DNA of 64,000 nucleotides from Evernia prunastri (taxonomy: Eukaryota > Ascomycota > Lecanoromycetes > Lecanorales > Parmeliaceae): assembly GCA_003184365.1 (NCBI GenBank), contig NKYR01000045.1, positions 226,337-290,336 on the forward strand, in the 5' to 3' direction. Shown in pieces: positions 46,058 to 57,361 of this stretch. The notes below the pieces were generated by a model. That model had not been told where the DNA came from. It searched no databases and saw only the letters and a program-made list of their open reading frames with translations. Positions within the stretch are counted from its first letter, which is position 1. Each line of letters starts with the position of its first letter. The position numbers were made by a program, and so were the translations under genes.

Positions 46058-49000
46058 ATGACTCCAGATCTTTTGCTTGCGGTCGAAAGACTGCGCATTG
46101 CCAATGTGCACAAAATGGACGAAAGTGAAGGCATCGATGATATACTTAGCCAGCCGAGACCGAAGAAGCGAATTCAAAGGGACCATCAGGCTGTTAAGAA
46201 GGAATTGGAAAGGACTATCCTCACACCGCAGACGTCCTTTGACGGGGAATGGCTTAACAAACTACAACAGTATGTCGTCCAATCGAGAGGCCCGAGGATA
46301 TCGCTGACATGTCTTATGGACGATGGGACGTGCCCACAGATTACACTGGGGTATACGAACTAGCACCCACACAGACGAGGACTATCATTCGTTTTACTAG
46401 AGAAGGGTTGGAAGGCAAAGTCACTGGCTACAAAGAGGTCACCGTACCTGCCAACAGTGCCACCGCTAAAAATTCGACCTCTCTGATCAGGAAACCTGCT
46501 AATCGTGCTGACTTCGTTCGTGGAGCTGCGGGATTCTTTCCCTTTGCTCCAGGTGGGCTTGATGGCGTCACCGCCGTCGCTGCACTAGAGAATCGAGTCA
46601 TTCAAGGAGAGCATCACGCCAAAGGCGAAAAAGGGAACAGATTGGACCGTGTGATCGATTTCAGTTCGCATGGAAGTTTACTCGAGACACCACCAGGTTT
46701 TGAAAGAGGTCTAGATTTTACGAAGACTAGCCAAAGGGTAGACCAGGCTACAGCAAAGCAAGTCGAAGACACTTTAGGGGCAGGACCTACATTTTCCTCC
46801 ATCTCTGACAGCGAAGACGATTCTAACGTCAATGGTGTCTCGTCGGAAGAGCATGAGTCCGGTGACAGCGACTCGAGCGAAGGGTCCGAGGAAGATATTG
46901 ACTCTCTTTTGCCCGTGGAATTTCCAGCCTTTGAGCCCCATGGGAAACTAGCAGTGTCGGCGACCCGGAAAGCCGGCAGAGAATGGGCCCACATGGTTGA
47001 CGTGAAAAGAGAAATCACTAACTTTCATGAACTTGTGCCCGACATGGCCAGGACCTGGCCTTTCGAGCTCGACACTTTCCAGAAAGAGGCTGTCTACCAT
47101 CTCGAAAATGGCGATTCGGTCTTTGTAGCGGCTCATACCTCTGCTGGAAAGACCGTCGTTGCTGAGTATGCAATAGCGCTGGCGGCCAGACACATGACTA
47201 AAGCTATCTATACGTCTCCTATCAAAGCTTTGAGCAATCAAAAATTTCGAGATTTCAGGCTTGAGTTTCAAGACGTGGGCATCTTGACTGGCGATGTCCA
47301 AATCAATGCGGAGGCTAGCTGCCTCATCATGACAACGGAGATCTTAAGAAGTATGCTTTACCGCGGAGCGGACCTTATCAGAGATGTTGAATTCGTCATC
47401 TTCGATGAAGTTCACTACGTCAATGACTTAGAGCGTGGCGTCGTTTGGGAAGAAGTAATCATCATGCTACCAGAGCATGTCACTCTCATCCTTCTTTCAG
47501 CAACCGTCCCAAATACTTACGAATTTGCTTCTTGGGTAGGAAGGACAAAGAAGAAAGACATTTACGTTATCTCAACACGGAAAAGACCAGTACCACTGGA
47601 GCACTATTTGTGGGCTGGTAGTGCCATGCATAAAGTTGTTGATGCCGACAAGAAATTTTTAGATAACGGCTGGAAGGAGGCAAACATAGTTATGTCGAGC
47701 AGGAACAAGAGTCAAAATGTAATCGAAGCCAGCGGATCAGCCAATCAGCGTGGCGCCTCTAATGCCAGAGGAGGTCGCGGCCAGGCTCAACGCGGTTCGC
47801 CTGCGCGCGGAGCTCAACAGCGCGGAGCTCAACAGCAACGGGGAAGAGGTCAAGTACCGCGAGGTGCCGGCAATGTTGCTGGGACAGGGCGGGGTGGAGG
47901 TCGGACAACCGCCGCACAGGATAGAAACATTTGGGTCCATCTCGTTGAGCATCTTAAAAAGCATGATCTTCTTCCCGCATGCATCTTTGTCTTCTCAAAG
48001 AAAAGGTGTGAGCAAAATGCCGACGCCTTGTCGAATCTAGACTTCTGTACTGCATTGGAGAAAAGCGCAATACACATGATAATTGAGCGATCGATTGCTC
48101 GACTCAAGGCAGAGGATCGTCTTCTACCTCAAATCAGACGACTACGGGAGCTACTCAGTAGGGGCATCGCCGTACATCACGGTGGTCTTCTACCAATTGT
48201 CAAAGAAGTTGTTGAGATACTCTTCGCAAAGACGCTTGTAAAAGTTCTATTTGCGACGGAGACATTTGCTATGGGTCTCAATCTACCAACACGTACAGTC
48301 GTCTTTTCTGGCTTCCGCAAGCATGATGGGCGAGCTTTTAGAGATTTACTGCCCGGCGAATACACGCAGATGGCAGGTAGAGCTGGTCGGCGTGGAATTG
48401 ACCCTGTCGGCAGCGTCATTATCGTTAACTCTAACAGTGACGAGGCTCCGCCTGCTGCCACGCTGAAGCAGATGATCCTTGGTGAGCCCACAAAACTACG
48501 ATCCCAATTTCGTCTAACTTACAACATGATCCTCAACCTGCTCAGAGTGGAGGCACTAAAGATTGAGGAGATGATTAAAAGAAGCTTTAGTGAAAATGCA
48601 ACCCAGGCACTGCTCCCCGAGCAAGAAAAACAGGTCAAGCTCTCCGAGTTAGATTTGGCCAAGATTAAACGTGAATCTTGCGAAATGTGTGATTCCGATC
48701 TTGAAGACTGTCATTCTGCGGCTATGGAATTCCAATCAGCAACTGCAGACTTGCACCATACACTGGTAGCATCGCCACTTGGCAGACGAATGTTCTCTTC
48801 TAAGCGCTTGGTCATATTTCGAAAGGTAGCAGAACTCCGATAGAACACACACAAAGCCGGTGGAGCTGATTGAAGCTTAGGGGGGTATACGTACAGCTGG
48901 AATTCTCCTACGTGAAGGCGTCAGTAAGGGCCTTACTCCAACCCTCGAGCTGCTCTCTCTAGGACGGAGAAATCCAACTCGTCATCCGAGCGATCTCTTA

Positions 49001-50187
49001 CCATATCTTCCTAAGTTTCGCCCTCTTTTTGATAAGCTACCCACAGACGCTGCAGAGATGGAGCTCAAGGTCCTGAAGATCCCCTTGGGTGATATTGACA
49101 CTGTGACCAAAACGGTTGTACAGGTTAGAGGACCGATCTGGCATCTGCGAGCCAAGAAAGGTACTGATAACCATTTCGTAGATTGGAACCGATGAATTAC
49201 TAAAAAACGGCCAAGAAGCGACAAAGTTCGCAGCAGGGGAAGCGGCCAAGATCTGCGCATCATGGAACCAACCGAATTGGGACGAGCTAGACTGGAGTCG
49301 TGTCAAGGAGCTCCGGACACGCGAGATATTGGATTATCGCAAGCAAGAAGCTTCCAAATGCCAGCATGGTCGTGCGCTAGATTGCCCGAACTTTGTCAAG
49401 CACGTAAGGCGTGGAGTCCAGAATTTATCCCGTGTATGCTGATCTGTTGTAGTTCTCCATGCGTCATGATGAATGGCTCATTAAAGAAAATATTTCACAG
49501 TTGAGGCAACTAATGTCAGATCAGAATTTACAGCTCCTTCCCGACTACGAACAACGAATATCTGTCTTGAAAGATTTGGGGTTCATTGACCAGCACTCAA
49601 GGGTTGAGATCAAAGGCAAGGTTGCTTGTGAAGTAAGCATGAACCCGTGATACTCTTCTTGGCTGTCATTGACGCAGGATATCTAGATTCATTCGGCCGA
49701 CGAGCTTGTCCTTACCGAGCTTATACTTGAGAATGTGCTTGCAGATTTTGAGCCGGAAGAGATTGTCGCTCTTCTATCAGCATTTGTGTTCCAGGAAAAG
49801 GCTGAGGGCGAGCCTACCTTGACTCCCCATCTACAAAAAGGTAGGGAGACGATTGTTGCTCTATCTGAGAAGGTCAATGCTTTCCAGACGCACCATCAAG
49901 TTATCCTCTCAAGCGATGACTCAAATAACTTTGTGAGTCAAGCTCGGTTTGGTCTTGTGGAGGTTGTCTACGAGTGGGCCCGAGGAATGTCATTCAATCG
50001 GATCACAGACCTTACAGATGTGCTGGAGGGGACAATAGTTCGTGTGATCACAAGATTGGACGAGACTTGCAGGGAGGTGAAGAACGCAGCAAGGATCATT
50101 GGAGATCCTGACCTCTTCACAAAGATGCAAATAGCGCAAGAGCTGATCAAGCGCGACGTCACGGCGGTCGCTTCGCTCTACATGTGA
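46058..50187 (+). CDS. SKI2: Antiviral-type RNA helicase Ski2 (SKI complex, exosome cofactor)
   Basis: DExH RNA helicase that feeds mRNA to the cytoplasmic exosome for 3'-5' decay with Ski3 and Ski8. Deduced exons: 46058-46269, 46323-48825, 48881-49123, 49182-49403, 49453-49632 and 49687-50187, giving 1286 residues, close to yeast Ski2. Motifs: AHTSAGKT (motif I), DEVH (motif II), SATVPN (motif III), GRAGRRG (motif VI). The insertion domain is rich in Arg-Gly (about 47750-47900). The C-terminal DSHCT-type domain ends FNRITDLTDVLEGTIVRVITRLDETCREV and SLYM. Four introns are canonical, but the first (46270-46322) has donor GTATGT and branch GCTGAC and ends ACG where the frame requires the junction; no usable AG exists. 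The acidic stretch SSEEHESGDSDSSEGSEED precedes the helicase core. Confidence 0.9.
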
Positions 50188-51403
50188 AATTTAGCGGTTA
50201 CCATGTGAACTTTTCTGCTGTCTGTATTGGACATGGCACTCAATACCTTAACACTTCCTACTATATGATTCGTGTAATTGGAAGATGTGATTGACGGAAG
50301 ATAAACAATGGCGCCGAGGCGTCCAGCGTAAGGTAAGTGATAAGGTAATGTTGTGTTTGTAGTTACCTCAAGGTACCTTATAGGAAAGACCTGATTCTTA
50401 CGAACGGTTTTCAAATGGTTTTTGTACCCCAACGGTATAGACATGCTTGTAATTAGTGAAAACAGTATTTAAACTATTCAAAAATTATCACTATTTGAAA
50501 TTTTCAATGACTAAGAAACTAAAACTGTTTTTATTTATCAACGAAATAGATACGACAGATTTTTCCAATGATTCTAATTATCTTGACGGTTGATTCTCAC
50601 AGACTGAAGTGTATATATATACTATCAATTATATGATTTAAGGTTAAGCGAGAGACTCGGAATCTCTGTCTGCTTTCTTACATCAACGTCGCAAAGAAAA
50701 AGACTTCAGAATCGATCGATTTGAACGATTTCGTCGCGGGGACAGCGTTCTCGGGACATAGCGAACGTCGATGTGGGGGGTTGAGGAGGGTGGGGTGGAG
50801 GTGAGAAGATGTATCCTCGATAGAGGTGGACCCTGAAAATTTTGAATACACGCTAAGCTTACCGAAATACACGTTCTCATAGAGTAAATTAAACAGTTAA
50901 CTTTATTTTCAATGGTAGAAAACCAGAAACGTTTCGTAATCTAACCCATGTACAAATGGATCCCGTCATTACCACTATTCCAGCTTATTAATCATGTGCG
51001 AACCATGTCTAAACCGTTTCTATGAATCAGGTTTGGCCCATAAGGTAATGTTGTGTTTGATTGAAATGATGATCGGGTTAGGGTTAGGGCTCAAGCTCAA
51101 AAAATCTTGGCGGCCAACTAGCTTAAGGTACCTTACCTTCGAAGTTACTTACCTACCTAGGTACTCTACGTGATCGTTTCTCCAATAGCACTTCTTCAAG
51201 CTAAGCCACATAACACAAGCAGATTTCCATACTGCCTTGGATTCACTCTTTGCTTCGAGAGCGCCATTTTGACCCTTAATCATCCTATCTTAACGCAGCC
51301 GAAGTGGAATAGGCCGTCTTTTAATTCACGCCTACCCACACGCCTTGCAGCTTGCTTCAGTCACACACTCTTGGGCGCATTGTCGCGCCAGACATAAGGC
51401 ACT
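50188..51403. other. SKI2-SXM1 intergenic region with candidate inserted element
   Basis: No gene seen. It contains palindrome-type TACCT/AGGTA clusters (50331-50382 and 51124-51163), an AT-rich middle, a candidate inverted-repeat element (50385-51033), a 19-bp direct repeat (TAAGGTAATGTTGTGTTTG at 50341 and 51041) and two telomere-type words GGGTTAGGGTTAGGG at about 51068-51083. Confidence 0.5.
50385..51033. mobile_element. Candidate non-autonomous DNA element (MITE-like)
   Basis: 50388-50417 (GACCTGATTCTTACGAACGG and on) matches the reverse complement of 51000-51030 (AACCTGATTCATAGAAACGG) imperfectly over about 30 bp. The inside is AT-rich and non-coding. The 19-bp direct repeat at 50341-50359 and 51041-51059 lies just outside, 28 and 7 bp from the putative ends. 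Boundaries are approximate. Confidence 0.4.
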
Positions 51404-54400
51404 ATGGATATCACGCTCCTTCGAAGCCGTATACAGTCGACAGTCGACCCAAACGCAGACGCGAGACGTCAAGCAGAACTAGACCTGCGATATGTAAGCT
51501 CCCGGGTGCTCTTGTTTTCAGGATGTGCTGACATACCCATTGCTAGGCAGAAGAGCAACCAGGCTTCACCAACGCTCTTATCAGCATACTGCAGGCCGAG
51601 CAAGACAATAGCATACGCCTCTCCAGTATGCCTTCCGGCTGCCTTTACACAGGCGCTGCTAATTAATATACAGCTGTTGTATACCTCAAAAATCGAGTCA
51701 CCAGAGCATGGCAGCCGAACGAAGATCCCGCAGCGCATAAGCCAATACCAGAAAATGAGAAGCTCGACCTGCGGAACCGTCTTCTTCCTATACTGGCCTC
51801 CTCGTCACCCCAAATCCGGATACAACTCATACCAATCCTGCAAAAGATTTTATCTTACGACTTTCCTGCCAGATGGCCCAACTTTCTAGATATTACAATG
51901 CAACTTTTAAACACAAACGATGCAAATTCCGTCTTCGCAGGCTTACACTGTATGCTGGCAATATGCCGGATGTATCGATTTAAGGGAGGAGAGAATCGGG
52001 GAAACTTCAACCAAATAGTCGAGGCTTCTTTCCCCCAACTGCTGGGTATTGCTACACGACTAGTGGAGGAAACGAGTGGAGAGGCGTGGGAAATGTTACA
52101 CATCATCATGAAAGCATACAAACATGCAATCTATGTGGGTCGAAATTCTTTTCGGCTAGGAGCAGTGGCATGCTAACATGTATGAAGTTCGAATTGCCTA
52201 CATACCTCATGCATCAAGACCAGATGGTTGGTTGGTGTACCCTGTTCTTGACTATCGTCGGCAAGGAGGCCCCGATCCACGCTCTTGACGAGGACTATGA
52301 CGAGCGAGAAAGAAATCACTTCTGGAAGTCCAAAAAATGGGCGTATGCAAATCTCAATCGGCTGTTTGTACGGTATGTACGATATCTGAAGAGGAGGGTT
52401 TTGTTGATGGACGCTTACTGAATGGTCTAAAGATACGGCAGCCCCAGCACTAATCAAAAAAATGCCTCTCCAGAAATGGTAGAATTCTCTAAATCATTCC
52501 TCGCAAATTTTGCTCCTGAAATCCTCAAAGGGTATTTGCAATCGGTCGAGAAGTGGGCATCAAAAACAACATGGCTCAGCAAGCCATCGCTATCGTATAC
52601 GTTAAGCTTTCTTGACGAATGCGTAAAGCCGAAGTCGATGTGGAGTCACCTAAAACCGCACATGGATACCCTCATCTCTCATGTATTCTTTCCGATACTT
52701 TGCCAATCCGATGAAGACATTGAACTCTTTGACTCTGACCCTCCAGAATATCTTCATCGGAAGCTGAATTTCTATGAAGAGGTTTCAGCGCCCGATGTTG
52801 CTGCGACCAACTTTCTAGTCTCACTGACCAAGAGCCGCAAGAAGCAGACGTTCTCGATATTGAATTTTGTCAACGGCGTCGTCAACAAGTACGAGTCAGC
52901 TCCAGACGACCAGAAAAACGCTCGAGAGAAAGAAGGAGCACTCCGCATGATTGGAACTTTGGCTTCTGTCATTCTCAGCAAAAAGAGCCCAATAGCCGAC
53001 CAGGTGGAGTATTTCTTCGTCCGGCACGTCTTCCCAGAGTTCCGCAGTCCCCACGGATTTCTTCGTGCGCGAGCCTGTGACACGTTGGGCAAGTTCGAGC
53101 AACTTGAATTCAAGGACCCCAGCAATCTGCTCATCATATATCGAAACATACTCGAATCGATGGCCGATTCTGCGCTGCCAGTACGCGTAGAGGCAGCCCT
53201 CGCCCTTCAACCTCTGATCCGACACGAAGTCATTCGGGCGTCCATGCAACAAAACATACCGCAGATAATGCAGCAGTTACTGAAGCTGGCTAATGAAGTC
53301 GACGTAGATGCGCTAGCTAATGTTATGGAGGATTTCGTTGAAGAATTCGCCGCCGAGCTTACCCCTTTCGCAGTCGCTTTGAGTGAGCAGTTACGGGATA
53401 CGTACCTACGGATCGTCCGCGAACTCTTAGAAAGGCAAAGCGCCAAAGATGACGATGAGGCCTATGGAGATTTTTTAGACGACAAGAGCATTACCGCGCT
53501 TGGGGTTCTTCAAACCATCGGTACTCTCATTCTTACCTTGGAGGCAACACCTGACGTTTTGATGCATCTAGAAACCATTCTTATGCCAGTGATCCAGATC
53601 ACCCTCGAGAATAAGCTCTTTGATTTGTACAACGAGGTTTTCGAGATCATTGATAGCTGCACTTTCTCTGCTAAATCAGTCTCACCCACAATGTGGCAAG
53701 CTTTCGTGTTGATGCACAAAACCTTTAAGTCCGGCGCAGAATTGTACCTGGAGGATATGCTACCCGCCTTGGATAACTTTGTTTCGTATGGTGCAGAAAC
53801 GCTGGTCCAGACTCCCACATATATCGAAGCCCTAGTTGGGATGGTATCAGATATATTCCACGACGACAAAGTCGGAGGTATGGACCGGATCTGCGGCTGC
53901 AAGCTGGCAGAAGCAATCATGCTCAATCTTCGGGGGCATGTTGACCGATTCGTCCCCACCTTCGTGGAATTGGCTATGAGAATGCTATCCAGTAACGAGC
54001 TGAAGGTCAAGTCTTACAGGATACACCTTATGGAGATGGTCATAAACGCCATCTACTACAACCCAATGATCGCTCTCCATGTTTTAGAGTCTAATGGATG
54101 GACCAACAAGTTCTTCAGCTCTTGGTTTTCGAATATCGAGAGCTTCACCCGAGTTCACGACAAGAAATTGTCGATTGTCGCGATAAGCTCTCTACTGACA
54201 CTGAATGCCAATGAGGTACCCACCAGCGTTCAACAAGGCTGGCCGAGGTTATTACAGGGGGTAGTCCGCTTGTTCCAGACTCTCCCTGCAGCATTAAAGA
54301 GTAAGCCAAGCGTTGGCTCTATTGTGTTAGTCTGATCGCTGACAGCGTGCAGACCGCGAAGAGGCTACAAAGGAAGGAGATTTCACCCTGAATGACGATG

Positions 54401-54916
54401 ACGATGACGACGACGACAATGACGATCAAGAAGAGTGGGACGGCGAGACGTGGACGAATGAAGGTGAAGACGCTGAAGACGTCAAGGACGAAAGTGCGGC
54501 TTATCTGGAGTTTCTCAAAGAAGAGGTAAAGTAGTCGTTGAATCTGCCGTCGGACCCGGCTGATGGTGAGGAACAGTCAGAAAAATTCGGTGCGGTACAA
54601 GACGAATCCGACGATGAGCTAGAAGAGGAGAGCTTGCTGGAAACACCACTTGACAAAGTTGAACCGTACGGGCTGTTCAAGGGAACTTTATTCAGTATGC
54701 ATATCCTCAATGGTGATATATTTCTATGTTCACTGACACTCTTGCCTCAAAGAATTGCAGCAGGAGCAACCCCAGCTATATGACAATCTCACAAAAATTC
54801 TAAACCCGGAAGAGCAGCAGATTGTCCAAGCAGTCATTGTGCAAGCCGATGCAAACTCCGTAGCGGCCCAAGCTGTTGCAGCTGCAACAGCCGCGCAGAC
54901 GAACGGCAGGCATTGA
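51404..54916 (+). CDS. SXM1: Importin beta-like nuclear transport receptor (Sxm1/Nmd5, importin-7/8 family)
   Basis: Ran-dependent import receptor; yeast Sxm1 and Nmd5 carry ribosomal proteins, Lhp1 and TFIIS into the nucleus. Eight exons (51404-51493, 51547-51625, 51674-52134, 52188-52372, 52433-54300, 54353-54525, 54577-54694, 54753-54916) give 1045 residues. The N-terminal importin domain (DARRQAELDLRYAEEQPGF, then VVYLKNRVTRAW) is followed by HEAT repeats and an acidic loop (LNDDDDDDDDNDDQEEWD, about 54390-54440). The C terminus carries EEESLLETPLDKVEPYGLF, typical of the importin-7/8 group, and an Ala/Gln-rich tail. All introns are 48-60 nt GT-AG; the third and fourth have clear branch points. 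Sxm1 versus Nmd5 cannot be told from sequence reading alone, as filamentous fungi usually have one gene. Confidence 0.9.
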
Positions 54917-56111
54917 AGTTTTCTTTCCGATCGGTGCATAGGGTAACTGCTGCGATGGACTGCATGCCCTTATTATTCGCTGAATTCGGAAGTTATGGAG
55001 CAAGGGGGCAAAGGTTCTGAAAATTACGGAGGGCATAAGCGAGCGGGTTCTAGAACTGGTTAGATGTCACTAATGAATTGAGTGATGGAGAACGTGTACG
55101 ATGTCTCCGGATAGACGGCTAATGAGCCGGCAGTCTCTCACAAAACATGCGTGCATTAGACACTATATCTTTTGCCTCAGATATCCCTCTGGCACCATTC
55201 GCAGAATATCCCGCAGTGCCATCGATTTGGGATGAGGCTCTCAGTAGGCGACTCACAGCGGAGGCCGAAGTGCGAGAGACTAGAAACAAGCAGTGAGACA
55301 TTCTATTACCTTACTCTAGGTGCAGGCTCGATGCATAAAAGGGACTTCTGGAGCGATCAAACGAATGTCTCACGCCAACGTTTGAAGAAATTTCGCAGGG
55401 CCCTGAAAACGTTTCTGGGTATCCGAATGATACCCTGATTCGGCGCAATCATGAATTGAGAAAGTTACCGACGTAGACAGCAAAGTTTCCTGGCAGCTTG
55501 CATGGCATTAAGCATATAGGGTAGTACATGACGATTGCATCCATTCATTGATGGTGTAGCGACCTTGCAGACAGTCTGAGATGATATTGATCCGTGTCAT
55601 AGAACCTTTATGTAGCGTATCGGTGCCGGCCAGGTTCGTCTTGATCCTTGCTTTTGTTGTCCTACCCTGTGCCTCCGAATTTTTGTTTACGTACTCAAGG
55701 AGATAAGGTCTGACAGTAAATCCATGAGGCTCCAGAACCTCTGCCTTGAGCTGCTCAAACTAACGTTATCTCAATATCTCATAACAGCAAGGGCCTTGTC
55801 CTGATTTCTATAGTGTCCTACCAATGATCCGTCCAATCGTTGTAAAGTGTCTGGCTGCCTTGACAGAGTAAGAGTAAGTTAAAGGTCCTACAGAGATCAG
55901 ACTCCTTAGCATCGTTGCAAATTCTAGTCGATCAGGACGCAGGTACCAGAAGTCGCCTTGGCAATATCGATGGAAAATGTGCCAAAGAAAAGCCTGAGCA
56001 CGTGAAGACACCACAGCTTAAGGATTATGTGCGAAAAGTCGAATCGCATCCTAGCTGGTGGAATGCGTAGGTTGATGTAAAGCTCCGACTCTCCAAGGTG
56101 GCAATAGCCCA
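54917..56111. other. SXM1-COX16 intergenic region
   Basis: No gene is firmly supported. On the minus strand, 55750-55508 is an 81-codon frame behind a good acceptor (GAGCAG), and 56014-55900 is open in another frame; see the separate entry. 55000-55440 shows nothing recognisable. Confidence 0.4.
55508..56014 (-). pseudogene. Possible spliced or broken gene of unknown family
   Basis: Minus-strand 56014-55880 encodes RAQAFLWHIFHRYCQGDF and YLRPDRLEFATMLRSL. Minus-strand 55750-55508 encodes LKAEVLEPHGFTVRPYLLEY, then GRTTKARIKTNLAGTDTLHK and GSMTRINIISDCLQGRYTIN, ending at TAA. These stretches have a protein-like composition and plausible splice sites (GTAGGA at 55821, acceptor at 55751), but I could not join them into one clean frame and recognise no family. 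It could be an undescribed gene, a decayed one, or chance. Confidence 0.3.
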
Positions 56112-56667
56112 TCATACCCTGTCATTCTCGCCCGGTAATCTTTTAACCCTTCTATTCTCCCAACTATCCAAATCCTGCGACTCTGTTCAACTTTCGGAGT
56201 CCCCCAACAGCAGAGAATTGAAACTAACCTTAGCAGCCAGACGATAGTACTCTTCGTTGATATCCACCCTGCGCCGATCTTTGCCAATGCCCAACTCCTC
56301 TTCCTTGGTCACCTGCTGCACTTTCTTATCATGTCGTTCATATCTGAGCGCAGTGGCGGGTGTGAGTATGAATGACCCTGAGAAGATAAGAGTCAATGTT
56401 ACTTGGTCAAAGCACGAGCGCCGAGCAAGCAAGACACTCGGAAGAGGATTTCCAAGCCTTCTGCTTTCAATCCATGTCTTGCGACTCGAAAAATAGTTCG
56501 AGACAGGGAAAATAGGCTTGGAAAATGTACTCACCCGCAACGATTGTGAAGATGAAAGGGAAGCCGAAAAGGAGGAAAGGATGAGTATTGAGATTCCTCC
56601 TGTAGAAAGCACCCAAGGTATTTTGATAGGAGCTGGGCCTGAACTTTTTGGACTGGAATGCAGGCAT
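56112..56667 (-). CDS. COX16: Cytochrome c oxidase assembly protein Cox16
   Basis: Small inner-membrane protein needed for assembly of cytochrome c oxidase. Three exons on the minus strand (56667-56535, 56377-56229, 56174-56112; introns 157 and 54 nt, GT-AG) give 114 residues. N terminus MPAFQSKKFRPSSYQ, then the single transmembrane segment HPFLLFGFPFIFTIVAGSF, then the family signature TPATALRYERHDKKVQQ and the end EEYYRLAAKDLDSWENRRVKR. The two small 3' exons are typical. Divergent from NIC96, about 0.7 kb away. Confidence 0.92.
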
Positions 56668-57361
56668 GATGAGTCTCTATCTACAGAAAGGAAACCAGAG
56701 TAAAGGGTAGGTTTATAGGACGGCCGGCTACACGAGTCGATGACAGTAATTACCGTTATTACGCTTAGACTGTATGAGTCTATGAGACACAATTACCTGG
56801 ACATCCGAGAATTCCCCGCGGCTAGGCTACCTAAACCACCCTTTTTTCCGGACCTCGGGAGTACCTACCCAGAGACACCCTCCTAAGGTACATCTCAATT
56901 AGAATGCTAAGTAGCTAGTGTATTGAGCAAAAAGGCCTTACAACTCAACATTATTAGTATGATAGAAGAAATCCAATTGATTCTGCAAAAGAAAAAGGGG
57001 GGTGGTTTAGCTAGCAATCGAGGCCTAGCCGTGCGAGGTTGGGGAATCTACGGAGTAAGAATGAGTATGATCCATTCGAATGCAATCCATAGATCGAGAC
57101 AAGACAGCTTGACGGACTCTTTTACGTGTTGACCCTTTCATAAATACGAAATATACTGCATATAGGGTCAGCTTATCAATGCCTGACAGTCAGAGCAGAA
57201 CTATGACAGGTAATAGCACGGTGATCTACCTACTAGCGGTAATGCTAGTACCTGCAGCCCTAACACGAAAAGTAAACTTCACGTCTCCCAAGAGACCGCG
57301 GTTTACTGCACAAACAATTGTAAAAACATTCGCACAGACCGGATCGAGCCGCATCCTAACC
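56668..57361. promoter_or_regulatory. Divergent COX16/NIC96 intergenic region
   Basis: 694 bp between start codons. It contains a GTACCTACC and CCTAAGGTAC pair (56861-56891) of the same kind as the clusters elsewhere in the window. An upstream in-frame ATG at 57179 could extend NIC96 by 61 residues, but the FG-type N terminus starting at 57362 is the natural one. Confidence 0.4.

Noticed and set aside
48826..48880. Stop codon in SKI2 at 48841 suggesting truncation
   Set aside because: It lies in a 55-nt GT-AG intron; removal restores the conserved sequence GGIRTAGILLREG.
51068..51083. TTAGGG repeats as a chromosome end
   Set aside because: Only two units, flanked by unique genes on both sides; an interstitial word, not a telomere.
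53510..54010. Long minus-strand frame inside SXM1
   Set aside because: Antisense shadow of a well-supported importin exon; no family resemblance.
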